Shown: piece by piece, positions 19,906 through 30,440 of the stretch
How the letters are laid out: each line of letters starts with the position of its first letter
Position numbering within the stretch: position 1 is the first letter of the stretch
Origin: Leishmania infantum JPCM5
Taxonomy: Eukaryota; Euglenozoa; Kinetoplastea; Trypanosomatida; Trypanosomatidae
Direction of reading: 5' to 3'
Assembly: GCF_000002875.2 (NCBI RefSeq)
Contig: NC_009416.2
Coordinates: 255,501-319,500 of the forward strand
Length of the DNA: 64,000 nt
Notes under the pieces: generated by a model
Told to the model about the DNA's origin: nothing
Seen by the model: the letters and a program-made list of their open reading frames with translations, nothing else
The model's database searches: none
Program-made: the position numbers and the translations under genes

Positions 19906-22900
19906 ATGGACAGCACGCTGGCAAAGCTCCCCGCCACGCGGTGGGACCGCCTGATGGCGGTGCTGGAAGAAAACGAGCCCGAGCGAGCGATCGATGCCCC
20001 AAACATCCTGGAACGGGCCAAGAAGCTGAACTTGTCTGACTTGGAGCTGTTTTATCTTCTACTCATGCGCTACCAGGATAAGCAGCCAAAGATTTTGATG
20101 GACGTGGTGAGCCTCTACGCAATGATGAGTACGTGGATGGAGTGGATCGTGCAGGTGCAGCGCTGCCTGGACGCGAAGAAGCGCAAGATGGACGCCGGCA
20201 GCCCTTCCCATACGGCCACAGGGGTGCCGGTGCTGATGCCCACTTCGTCCGACTTCGCCGACTCTGGGCGCACATTCCTGTCCTGCCCCAGTAGCAACTG
20301 CACGAACACCCCGATTTCCTCAAATCCGGCGTACAGTTCAGAAAACTACGGCAATGACTTCGGTAGCCGGCCGGACAGCGCCACCCATGCCGCCCGCAAC
20401 CCCGTCTCCTCGACCGTGCGCGGGTTTCACGATAAATCGGGCCGCCGCAGCCACTCGACGAGCTTCCACTGGTGCTTTGACCTCGGCCCTGACTGGAAGT
20501 GGGACGGCTCACTGGACTTTCTGCGCAACGGACGCGTGCTGAGCTGTCTCGTGGAGGAGGCCCTGGACCGCTGTGGCAAGTTGGAGGTGCTGCCGGACGA
20601 CCACCGCGTTCACCCAGGGACGCCGAACCCCATCACCCACGAGATCCTGTACCCCTCGCTGGCGGACATCGATCGTGTCTTCAAGGGTGCAGCCGAGGAT
20701 GGAGCAACTGACGTCGTCAGCGCGAGCAGGTCCTTTAGCAAACTGAACTATCTCTCCACCCTCGACTTCTCACGTGGGCTACAGCTAAGCCGAGGTGACA
20801 AGGCGCAGCCCTCAAAGGCACTGAAACTGATCGAGGAACAAGGGAAGAACCTTGCAGCGGCGGAGCAGTGGGTGCGAAAGCTGAATAGCATGTGCGAGCG
20901 CTTTCTCGGCTGGGAAAAGTCGGCGCACGAAAACCGCGCCTTCTTCGACCTCTGCAACCCCGACAACCTTGTACGCCCGCTCAACTCGGACGACGCGCGT
21001 TTGCTCTACCGCATGCACTGGCTTGCCGTGGCACTTTACCGCGCTGTCAAGGATGCGTCCATTATACCGGCGCCACCGCGCATGAGCTTCATTGTATGCC
21101 ACGACGACCTTGGAGGACTGCCGGACACATCGGCGGAGGACGACGAAATCGGCCTTTTAGTGGCTACCAAGTGCAGCTGTCTCCCCCTCAAAGCGCGTCT
21201 GAGCGTGACCATGAAGGACTTCAACACCATGCAGCTGCTCCACCCCGACATGAAGCACGGCCCCCGCGTCCTGCCGTGCACCATAGTGAAAGGCGAGGTA
21301 TTTGCTTACTTTGAGGAGCGCCATACCTTTGTCCCGGTTTGGTCGGTCTTCCAGTACCATCTCCAGCACTTTGACGGGCTGGTCTGGTGCTTCGAGATGA
21401 GCCGCCAAGAACGGGAGCAAGAGCGACAGGTGCTCGGGACGAACTTCTCAGCCACTCGCCCGGACCTCGGCGCCAGTGATGACTTCGCCTTCAACGGTAG
21501 CAGTGCGGCGTTCGACCTCACGGTGCACAGCTCCACTGTTCGACACGACCGCCAGCGCAGACCACCAGAGTCTCCGAGCAATACCCAGTGGATGCGCGGA
21601 TCGATCACCCCCAAACCCTTTGATTTGCCCACTGATTGCAAGGCGTCTGTCACGCTGCTGCCACAACGTTTTCCCCACCAGCCAGCGGCACAGTCGGGCA
21701 CCGGCGTCGAGATGGGCGTCAGTGTGTCAAAGGTGCGGCTAAACCGCATTGCTATTCCGTCCCCCCGCCCTTCCTCGGCATGCCCGTCGCCCTCCTCATC
21801 ACCGGCTACCACTTCAAGGGCTGCTGACCCTTTTGCGCAACTGAGCGCCACCCCAGCTGCTGGAACCGGCATCACTAACAACGCCAACGCCTTCTCATCG
21901 ACGACCTGCGGAGTTTCTACCGCTGTCGTCACCAGCGCGTCATCATCGGGCATCGACGCAGTCTTGAACGCCATCAAGAGCCCGATTTCAGACTTGTCGC
22001 TGTCGATGACGGCCTCGCGACAGGCTACGGCGGTGTGCACGACTGGGGAGCAGGAGACACCGTCGACGCACATTGCATACCTTCTCCCCCCCAAACGATC
22101 GAGCGAGGCGCTTGACGAATCAACAGAGAACACCGAGCTTCTCTCGCGAGAGGTGACGGTGTGCATGGAGGCAAAGACGAAGGAGGTTGTGGAGTGTGAC
22201 CGCATTGTCGGCGCTGCCGCCAGCGATGCGGCGGTGCTGAAGCCGTCCTGCACCATTTCCTGCTCCCCTTGCTCGCAGGTGATGGTGACTCAGGAGGCGC
22301 ACTATCACGGCGGCGCCGAGGCGCCGGAGGAAGACGATGATGTGATCAGCGACGCGACGATGACGGTGGTGTGCAGCGAGAGCCACACGATCATCCGAAA
22401 CTTCACTGCAGCAGTGGTGCAGGAGTCGGAGCAGAGCGGCATTTCGATCTTGTCCCACCACTTCCGCGTAAGCAGCGGCCCCATCGGGAAGGGTGCCTTT
22501 GGTGCCGTATACAGGGCTCTGAATCTGGATACGGGCAGAATCGTAGCGGTGAAGCAGTCGCGCTACTCTTACGATGACAAAACAGCGGACCTCAACTGGC
22601 GTGAGTTTCAAATGTGGTCGATGCTGCCGCCGCACGCAAACGTCATCACCTTCTACGGTGCGTCGAGGGAGGTCGACACGAACCAGCTACTGCTCGTCAT
22701 GGAGTACGCCAGCGGCGGCAGCATTGTGCAGCTGTACCGCTACTTTCGGCCCATTCCAGAGCCGCTCTTCTACGATCACGCCGTCGGCATTGCACGCGGC
22801 CTGAAGCACCTGCACGACCACAATGTGATCCACGGTGACGTGAAGCCGGAAAATGTGCTGACGCGCTCAGACGGCAGTGTGGCCATCTCTGACTTCGGGT

Positions 22901-23322
22901 GCAGTAGCTTCTCCTTGGTCAGCTCGGACAACGGCAGTCCTTTGCTCCGCTCCTCCAAGCGAGAGAGCGGCTCCTTGCAGCTATTCGGGACAGCTGCGTA
23001 CATGGCACCGGAGGTGATCTTGAATGAGCCACACCTCAAGTCAGATGTGTGGGCCTACGCGTGTACGCTGGTGCAGCTGTGGCTGGGAAAGTCACCGTGG
23101 TCCTATGGTGAGCGCCGCTTCTCGGCACTGGACTCTATTCCACTCATGTTCTACATTGCGAATGAGGAGGTGGTGCCCTTCACGACGGAGCAGCTAGAGA
23201 GGTCGCCGAGGTGGTTGCAATGCATCGCCCGACGCGCGTTTGAGCGGGACGTGGAGCGGCGCTGCACCATGGCAGAAATCATCAGCATCCTGGCCGATTA
23301 CAGCAAAGTGTACCGCCCGTAG
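19906..23322 (+). CDS. STE11-like serine/threonine protein kinase
   Basis: A 1138-residue kinase with the catalytic domain at the C-terminus (about 853-1133). The glycine loop is GKGAFGAVYRA, the ATP lysine is in VAVKQSR (about 883), and the catalytic loop is HGDVKPENVL (H near 975), with Gly where most kinases have Arg. DFG lies near 995 and APE in YMAPEVIL. All residues needed for catalysis appear present. The fold is closest to STE11/MAPKKK kinases. The first 470 residues are predicted helical and unlike any domain I recognise (opening with a helix around RLMAVLEENEPERAID). Residues about 550-785 are Ser/Pro/Thr-rich and probably disordered. No membrane segment is seen. The HGD loop is shared with the receptor kinase at 40.3 kb. 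Substrate and pathway are unknown. Confidence 0.85.
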   Translation: MDSTLAKLPATRWDRLMAVLEENEPERAIDAPNILERAKKLNLSDLELFYLLLMRYQDKQPKILMDVVSLYAMMSTWMEWIVQVQRCLDAKKRKMDAGSPSHTATGVPVLMPTSSDFADSGRTFLSCPSSNCTNTPISSNPAYSSENYGNDFGSRPDSATHAARNPVSSTVRGFHDKSGRRSHSTSFHWCFDLGPDWKWDGSLDFLRNGRVLSCLVEEALDRCGKLEVLPDDHRVHPGTPNPITHEILYPSLADIDRVFKGAAEDGATDVVSASRSFSKLNYLSTLDFSRGLQLSRGDKAQPSKALKLIEEQGKNLAAAEQWVRKLNSMCERFLGWEKSAHENRAFFDLCNPDNLVRPLNSDDARLLYRMHWLAVALYRAVKDASIIPAPPRMSFIVCHDDLGGLPDTSAEDDEIGLLVATKCSCLPLKARLSVTMKDFNTMQLLHPDMKHGPRVLPCTIVKGEVFAYFEERHTFVPVWSVFQYHLQHFDGLVWCFEMSRQEREQERQVLGTNFSATRPDLGASDDFAFNGSSAAFDLTVHSSTVRHDRQRRPPESPSNTQWMRGSITPKPFDLPTDCKASVTLLPQRFPHQPAAQSGTGVEMGVSVSKVRLNRIAIPSPRPSSACPSPSSSPATTSRAADPFAQLSATPAAGTGITNNANAFSSTTCGVSTAVVTSASSSGIDAVLNAIKSPISDLSLSMTASRQATAVCTTGEQETPSTHIAYLLPPKRSSEALDESTENTELLSREVTVCMEAKTKEVVECDRIVGAAASDAAVLKPSCTISCSPCSQVMVTQEAHYHGGAEAPEEDDDVISDATMTVVCSESHTIIRNFTAAVVQESEQSGISILSHHFRVSSGPIGKGAFGAVYRALNLDTGRIVAVKQSRYSYDDKTADLNWREFQMWSMLPPHANVITFYGASREVDTNQLLLVMEYASGGSIVQLYRYFRPIPEPLFYDHAVGIARGLKHLHDHNVIHGDVKPENVLTRSDGSVAISDFGCSSFSLVSSDNGSPLLRSSKRESGSLQLFGTAAYMAPEVILNEPHLKSDVWAYACTLVQLWLGKSPWSYGERRFSALDSIPLMFYIANEEVVPFTTEQLERSPRWLQCIARRAFERDVERRCTMAEIISILADYSKVYRP

Positions 23323-24889
23323 GCCACTCCGCAAGCTTTTTGCGGATGTGCTCATGCCTCATCCCCCTGTTCACTTTATTTCTCCTCTGCTCACCACCTC
23401 TCTCGCCTGCTCTCGATCCTCTCTGTCCTTGTACCGTCCGCGCTGTTCTTGTCGTTGCCGCTGGTTCTCATGTCGTGCTTCTGTCTCTTCCATTTTTCCT
23501 TTTTTTCCTTCGGGATTTGTGCGTATTTCACTGCCGCCTTCCTCATCACTTTTCCGCCCCTCTGTTGTTGCTGTCTTCTTCGCCTTTGTTGTCCTTTTCG
23601 TGGGCAGGCGCCTTTCTTTTCTCCTTGCTCTACCCTCCTCCCCCCCATCTCTCTCCTTGTGCGTCCGTGTGCCGGCCTCGTCTGTCTCTCTCCCAGCCTC
23701 ATCACAGCCTCCCCTTCCTACACCTCTGCTCTGTGTCCTATGTGTATGTGCGTTCACGATTGCGTGCGCGCATGGGTGGGACAGGCTCATGAGCGTATGT
23801 CTCTCTGTATATGTGTATGTGTACGTGTATGTGTATGTGCGTGTGTGCGGTCATACCTTTCCGACCTTTCTTGCTACTGCTTCTTCTCTCGTCGCTTCGC
23901 TTACCGACTTCTCTTGCCTTTTGTATTTTTTCTTTTTCGTCGGTGCGTGCTTTCCTCACCGTCGAGCTCTCCCCCATTCGTCTGTTCGTCTGGTCGGCTC
24001 TCACTGTATGCCCAACGACAGCGAGAAACCGAAAATATAACATACACTCGCACACAGCCCCCTCACCTAGGAGCCGTTGCAGGAAACGCTGCGTTATATG
24101 GAGAAAAGGGTGTCTTATAATTCCGCCCTATCGCTTTCTTGTTAACCCACCGCATCCTTGTCGTGGCGTGGGAGGGGGCTGGTGACAGCGAGAGCGAGTG
24201 CGTTCGATATTGACACCTGTATATGTGTAATGTGCCCGTAGATCCTCTGCTGGGGTGATCTAGAGTCCCATGGGAGAAAAGAGTGCTGCGCAGCCGTCCT
24301 TAACATGAGCGCTCCTCCGCGTGCACGTGTGCTATAATATTGAGCTGCCGAGAGGCTGCCGCACATGGTGAGCATTCCCGCGCGGCACAGATCCTCTACT
24401 CGACTTGCCATGCACGCACGCTGTACAGCCCATATGTCTGTGCATGATGGATGCTGCATATGCGCCCCTGCTTGCCTCTCTGATGGCCGTACGGTGGATC
24501 ACGGTACTCGTTGCCCTGCGCTCGCTCGTGTGAGCTCTCTTGTGGCCTCCCTCTTTTTCTTTTCTCAGTTGCGGAACGCCTTTGCCGAGCCATTCCCCTC
24601 CCCTCCCCCCGCTTCCTTCTTTTCGTTCGTCGGCTCTACTCGCCCGCATGCATATGTATGCATCCTCGCAAAGCGTGCGTCTTGCCGGCGCACCTCCACT
24701 CCCGAGTCTCTGCCCCCGCTTCCCCCCCCCCCGCACTCGTCCCACGCAGTCGGCCGGCTTCTCGTTCTCCTTTTCTGCACCGTCGCGTGCTTCGCAGCTC
24801 ACGTCTCGCGCCCCCTTTCTTCATCTCTCTTTTTTTTCCTCTTGCGCACAAAGCGCAGCGGCGAAAAGCTGACAGAAAAAAAAATAACG
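23323..24889 (+). other. Intergenic region kinase to SPRY gene
   Basis: About 1.57 kb. The first 500 bases are strongly CT-rich. A TATGTG/TACGTG hexamer-like array lies at about 23808-23845. A mixed-composition block (24060-24500) carries no supported gene. The acceptor for the SPRY gene is the pyrimidine tract 24811-24842 followed by AG at about 24853-24858. Confidence 0.5.
23808..23845. repeat. TATGTG-type imperfect hexamer array
   Basis: Five to six tandem imperfect copies of (T/C)(A)(T/C)GTG units in UTR sequence. It is a simple repeat without coding meaning. Confidence 0.7.
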
Positions 24890-25387
24890 ATGGGGCTTGA
24901 CATTCTCGAGATCGACACGACCACCCCCCACCCCGGCGTCACGATTGACGGCACTACCGCGCAGCGCGAGACAAACGGCGGGTGGGTGACGCTGCGGGCG
25001 AAGACGCCGCTGTCGGCCACGAATCATCAGTGGGCCATTCGAATTATTGATCAAGGCGAAGGCGCAGATGGGTCTGGCTTGATGATAGGCCTGCTTCCCC
25101 AGCTCAGCGCGCAGCTGGCAAGCGCGACCGGTAGCAAGTACATTTCTGAGCTCGGCGGCTGGTGTCTCTCGCGGGCTGGCGACACCTACGGCGCGTGGAA
25201 GTGCGACCGGTTCCCCTACTCGACGGACTGCGTCGTTGAATTCGATTGGGACGCCGTGACGGGCACCCTGTGCATGGTGAGCGGGAACAAGAAGGGTACC
25301 GGCCACATCCCCGGCCTCAAAGAGAGCGACGCGCTGTACCCAGCCGTCTCCATGTACTACCTGAACCAGAAGGTGGCGTTTGTGTAG
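24890..25387 (+). CDS. Small SPRY (B30.2-like) domain protein
   Basis: A 165-residue protein that is essentially one SPRY-like beta-sandwich: GGWVTLRAKTPLSATNHQWAI (about residues 28-48), GSGLMIGLLPQL, GGWCLSRAGDTYGAWK, DCVVEFDWDAVTGTLCMVSG and LYPAVSMYYLNQKVAFV at the end. SPRY domains are protein-interaction modules, so it is probably an adaptor. No signal peptide, membrane segment or second domain is seen. The start is the first ATG after the acceptor; the frame is open upstream to 24365 but through CT-rich UTR. A homopolymer A run (24874-24884) sits just before the ATG. The partner is unknown. Confidence 0.75.
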   Translation: MGLDILEIDTTTPHPGVTIDGTTAQRETNGGWVTLRAKTPLSATNHQWAIRIIDQGEGADGSGLMIGLLPQLSAQLASATGSKYISELGGWCLSRAGDTYGAWKCDRFPYSTDCVVEFDWDAVTGTLCMVSGNKKGTGHIPGLKESDALYPAVSMYYLNQKVAFV

Positions 25388-26999
25388 CGACCTATTGGTG
25401 CCGCGTTTGACAAATAGCGTTTCGACTTCCCCGCGCTTGCTGGACCATTTGCTACCAGTGGCATGGCCGCTGCCGTTGCTGGGGCTGCTGCTCTCTTGGA
25501 TTCTGTTCTTGCCGTCTACCCCATCGTTCTCAGCGCTGAGGGGCGCCGTGCAGCGCGGTGTTTCTTCTCTGCTCTTGTCGGCGTCTGCGTGCACCCGTTC
25601 GTGCCTTGGTCACCTCCCACTCCAAGGTGCCGCTGCCCCTGCGGCCTTTTCTCCCTCCTTCCACACAGCGTCTTTGTTTTTAGTTTGCCGCACCAGCAGC
25701 CGCACGTGACAAATCAGCGACCAACGGACGTGAATGCCGCAGAGAAGATAAAGGCAACTCGAAGGCACACCAACACAAGGGCCGTGGGGACGAGCTGGTT
25801 GGTGATGGCCCAGCTGAGCACCCTGAACCCTTGCTCCCACTCCTTGTCTGAACAGAGCGCCGAGTAACACGGCTCTCTGTGCGAGTGTCCGTGATTATTC
25901 CACTTGGACCAAACAAACAACGGCAGCGAAACAAGAAGGAACAGTGCGGATGTGCCTCCCCCGTGCACGTGTGCGTGTCTCTCTCCTGCCTCTTTGGTTG
26001 GTCTGGCAAACGATCCGCATCACTCATTTGCCCCTTTCTTCCAGGCGACCTCCTGCTGATGCTGCCTTTTACTTTCCGTCACCCCGTCTCTCTCGCACAC
26101 GGCGGATCTTGTCTTTTGCCTGCCCTGCTCCCCATCTCTTTTTTTTTTTGTTCCTTCCCTGATAGACGCATACGTACGAACACATTTATGCATGCGCTCC
26201 GGGCTCACTTCATAGCCAAGGATGTAGCCGACCACGAGAGGGAACGGCAGACGTCTCTGGCTAGCGGTGCCAGCTTCACGCACGATCCCACACCACAGGA
26301 ACACAGACGAGGACTGCCTGCCGCAGCTTCTGTTTCTCTCGTCCACCATCTCACTTCTACAGTATCTGCGGACTCTGCTTGAGTCTTCATTTTCGTATTT
26401 TATGTTTGTTTGGCCTGCTTGCCTGTCAATTGAACGCCGTGCCCCTGATGCGTGGTGACTGCTGCTTATCCTGTGTCTTCTGTTGCCCCCTCCCCCCTCC
26501 GCCCTCTTGGCGCTCTCCTTCGCAGGAGTTTAGAGGTTCAGGGCTCTCTCGCGCTTGTTGGATTCCTGTGACACTATCGCGATGTGCCAGCACGCATTAT
26601 TGGCGAGCCGTTTCGTTGGGGGATTTCTCTGGAAGCCTTCCCCGCGTTGCTGTCGGTCTCTCTTTCTCTGTCCCACTTCCCTCTATCCTGCCCCTAGGGT
26701 GGTTCTGGGAGAGGTGCTGCGTTCCACTTTTTTTTTTCAGTAGATGCCGCCGCGTTCGCGTTGCCTTACGTCTGTGTCTCTGCCGCTTTCATCCGTCTCA
26801 GCGGAGAACCATTGGCGGTGGACCGTGCGCAAGTTCGCCGCGACATTGTTTGCGTGTGCAAGCCGTCCTTCGAGAGAGAGAGGGAGGGGGGGGTTCCGCT
26901 CCTTTTCGTGCATCGGCGCTGCCTTCAAAGCGGCTCTCGTTCGTTCTCTTTTCAGAAGTCTTCCTTAATGCTGCTCCATGCGGCGCGCTCTTATGCCTT
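25388..26999 (+). other. Intergenic region SPRY gene to receptor-kinase pseudogene
   Basis: About 1.6 kb. The first 500 bases are GC-rich and mixed (25440-25880); an Ala-rich frame starting near 25463 has no domain and was not called. Pyrimidine tracts and AG dinucleotides recur at about 26030-26170 and 26730-26741. The latter could be the old acceptor of the pseudogene. Confidence 0.45.
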
Positions 27000-29900
27000 G
27001 CGCCTCTTCCTCTTCCAATGCTGCATTCCATGGGCGGTGGCGGCGTCGACGAGACGGTCCACGGGTGGCCCGACTGGATGTGGGGCGCTCTTCTTCGCGA
27101 CAGACACAAATCTGTCTCACCCACCGACGGTGTCGACGAACACCACGCCGCCCTCCAGTGGCATGTGTTTGTGTAAGAGCAGATCGAGCCTCGTGGGGCT
27201 GCGCTCGCTCTCGCCGGAAGCGAGACGCTCACAAGCTCAAAGGGCCTCAGGTGAGCACGCCAGCACTCATCGCCTTCACCACGGGCCTTGGCGTGTGCTT
27301 CATGGGCCCGTCCGGCTTCTTGCCTAGCTACATCATTGGCTTCCGCAATGGCTCGGCGGCCGCCCAGGTGTCGCAGGCGCAGGCTATTGCACGTATGATG
27401 TCCTCCGCCTCCACCTCAGTGCGGAGACTGCCGAACACGTCAAAGGTCATCTTGATTGGCCACAACTCTAGGTGCGAGCGCGCGACGCCTTGCGTGCTGT
27501 AGAACCGCACCCAGGCGCTGCTCTCCGTAGCCGGCAGCGTCAGTCAGTAGCGATGCCGCGACTTCGTCTCCTTCATCAACGGCGTGTACGGCGAGGGGGA
27601 GAAAGTGTGGCCCGTGGCTGTGTCGACCTTCTTCAGGAAAGGCTAACTTGGTAGCATGGTGAAGAACGACTTTGACCACCATCGAAGCCGGTACCCGTTG
27701 GGCCCTACCACGCATCTGCTCCAGCAGCCCTTGCGAGTGTTACTGCGCAAGAGCTCCCCCCCCTCCTCCCGGCTAGTAGACTCATCACCGCACGGACCCC
27801 TTCTCTCTCCCGCTTTTGGGGAAGGGGGTCAGAGCTGATATGTCGGTGAACGCTAGTCGAGTGTCTGCAGCGCAGCGGAGCTGCGCGGGCGAGATCTGTC
27901 TCTTCCGACGGAGGGGTGGCTGCCCTTGAACTTCTCTGGCTGGTACGCCTACTTCTCCGTACAGGTGCTCGTGTGGGTGATCACCGAGAGGGGCAGCCAG
28001 AGAGAACTCTCAGGGGGTGTCGTAGGCAACGCAGATGCGGGGTGACCATCGTAAACTCACGGAATCAGTCGCGGCAGCGCCTGCTCGACTACGACTCCGC
28101 CTACGGCCCCTTCGCGCTTGCCAAGGTTCAGCGTCCGCTGGCGAAGGCGGTCGTCGAGTATCCTCCACGACGACGCGGCCATACGGCGGCTTTAAGGGAT
28201 GTCGTCGTCGCTGCCGAGGGCATGGTGGCCTCAAGTCGGCTTGGTGGCGACACAGCCATGATGAGCTTTTCCTGCTGCAAGTGCGCCAAGGGGCAGGAGC
28301 CAGTGTTTGTGTCTGTTGTCCTCCAGTACGGCTCTTTCATCGGCATCCACCGCACCCTGCGCGTCCTCTCCCTCACAATGCTGGCAGCCGCCTCGCGCTC
28401 GGCGTGCGCCTCGTCCTATGTGGCTGCCGGCTTGCGCACGGTCGTTCATTAGCTCACAGCAGCGCTGTAGGTGTCGTCCACGTTGCAGCTCGTGGCCGAC
28501 GCGGCGCGCAAGTTCGTAAACGACGCTACCAGCGAGTTTCGCGGCTGCCTCCTGCTCCTGCGCTCTGACTATGCCGTCATCACCTTCAACGCCTTGACGT
28601 GTCTCTGCCGCAGCACGCGAAGCGCTCGTGCGACTTTGCTATCGCAGTGCAGAGCCGCATCAAGCCCGAGAATGCCCGTCGGATTAGCGTGCAGGTGATC
28701 ACGAACAACTTTCTTTTTGGCACCTGGGTCAGTGAAACCGGCTGCAAGAGCTGCGTTGTGTTCGGCAGGGCGCACTTTATCGAGTTCTTCATTCTGCTGC
28801 ACAAACGCGCCTTTCCTGTGTCGTCGTCACGTAACCAACGGCGAAGCGCGTCGAGTTTTCCGAGACGATCCTTCTCGAGTTCGCTGCTATCCCTCATCGA
28901 GAGGTGCCGCACTCACTCTGCGAGCTGCACGACGCTATCGAAGGAAGGCTGGCGCGGATGCAGCCCCGCGCGGAACCATTCTGAGCGGGCTTTCAGTACC
29001 TGCGCGTGGGTGACTGCGTCATCGTGCTGCGGGCGCACAGGCGCGTGAGCGCTATCGATCCGACGTCGGCGCACTGTATTCAGCTGCGCCTCACGCGGAT
29101 GCAGGAAGGGAACACGACGTACTATACGAGCCACTTCCACGAACCGCCAATGCGCATCGTTACAGAGGCTGTGCACTGCCGCAAATGTAAAGGGTATTGG
29201 CGGTACATGCCACAGCGCATGGGGCTGGCGCATCAGGATGGCCCGTTTGCTTCAGTTTCCGACACCGCTCGCAGCCTCATGGACAAGAGAGCCGGCGATG
29301 CGACCTCGCGCCGACCCGACCCATTCGCACCGGAATGGGTCGCGTGAAACACGGCGGAGGGCGTCCACTACAAACTGAGGATGGGAATGGCCAGCCTGGA
29401 GGCTCGTCGCTTTCCGACGCCCGGCATTCACTGAGGTGCGCCTCTGGCGGCCGTGACACCAGCGAAGCTTGCCTTCGCCAGCTACGCAGGCTCAGCGCTG
29501 AAAGGCACCGAGCAGGGACTTATGGAGTGGATCTACTTTTAGCCCCAGTCGGGTGCAGCAGAGGAGGAGGAGCTGCCGGCGCCCGACAGGGGCTCGCCGG
29601 CGACCGCCAAAAACATTCTGCTGTGCCTGCTGTACAGCAGCGACAAGACGTGGAGCCGGGCTCGCTAGCCGGTGCCCACGCGCTCATCCAGCATCGTGCA
29701 CCCGGCGATCGCCGGCGGCGAACCTCCAGTGGCCATCACCTTTTCACCCCCCGACGAACCCGCAACATTCTGGAAGTGCCGGTTGCACAAGGAGATGAAC
29801 ATCATGCTCACTTTGAAGCCACTCAACGTGAACCAGTACATCTCCTCCACGTGGCAGGAATTGCAGACGGACATCATGATGGAGGGCGCACCGGACGGCT

Positions 29901-30440
29901 CGCTGAGGGACGCGACGGCCCGCTTCGGCGTGCCGACCAAGTCCTTGGCGCGCCGCTACAAGGTGGACATCCTGCACGGCTTGGCGTGCCAGCACGGCGG
30001 CGGCATCACGCATGGCGATGCGAAGCCGTACAACATCTTCCTTGGGGCGGACCGCATGTGAAAGGGGTCCGGCGTCGGCTCCACAGTTTCAGAGGCGGCG
30101 GACTTGGCACAGTGAAGCGGCACGCTGGAGTTCCGCGGAACGGCCGTGTACCAATCTCCTGAGGCCGAAACCAGCCATCCTCTCACCGCAGCGTTTGAAA
30201 TTTACTCCCATCGGCATATCTTTCCTGGAGATGCAGGCGGCTCGCCTGCCGTAGCGTTCGAGGACTTCCAAGCTGCGTGCCAGGCACCAGGGGATTGCGT
30301 GGTGGTGCGTTAGGTGGCCTTTCTGCGTGTGGTGGGGATCGGCGAGGTCGAGCCGATGATGGTCCGTGACCTCCTCTCTGGTGCGGAGGAGTTCGCGCAG
30401 GCGTGTCGTGCGCAACCTCCTCTCCTTTTCACTTTCTGTT
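27000..30440 (+). pseudogene. Decayed receptor-type protein kinase, paralogue of the gene at 40.3 kb
   Basis: Pieces in different frames, broken by many stops and frameshifts, follow the intact kinase at 40281-44864 in the same order. First membrane segment: PALIAFTTGLGVCFMGPSGF (27260 on), against PAVAFIMCFGAIIVGLLGF in the intact gene. Ectodomain: NGVYGEGEKVWPVA (27580 on). Cyclase-like domain: CDFAIAVQSRI and NNFLFGTWVSETG (28620-28800), against CRFALEVYQS and PFLVGTCG. Kinase domain: MEGAPDGSLRDATARFG and ITHGDAKPYNI (29870-30040), then FRGTAVYQSPE (30130) and GISFLEMQAARLP (30215-30254), ending with a match to VVDIPDDLDNDMREL near 30320-30370 and LLSF near 30420. An in-frame TGA follows the catalytic loop at 30059, and DFG has become GVG. 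Divergence looks large, so the loss is old. Confidence 0.85.

Noticed and set aside
25463..25867. Ala/Cys-rich plus-strand frame after the SPRY gene
   Set aside because: No domain and no clear acceptor; the composition changes abruptly along its length. Possibly UTR or retroposon sequence.
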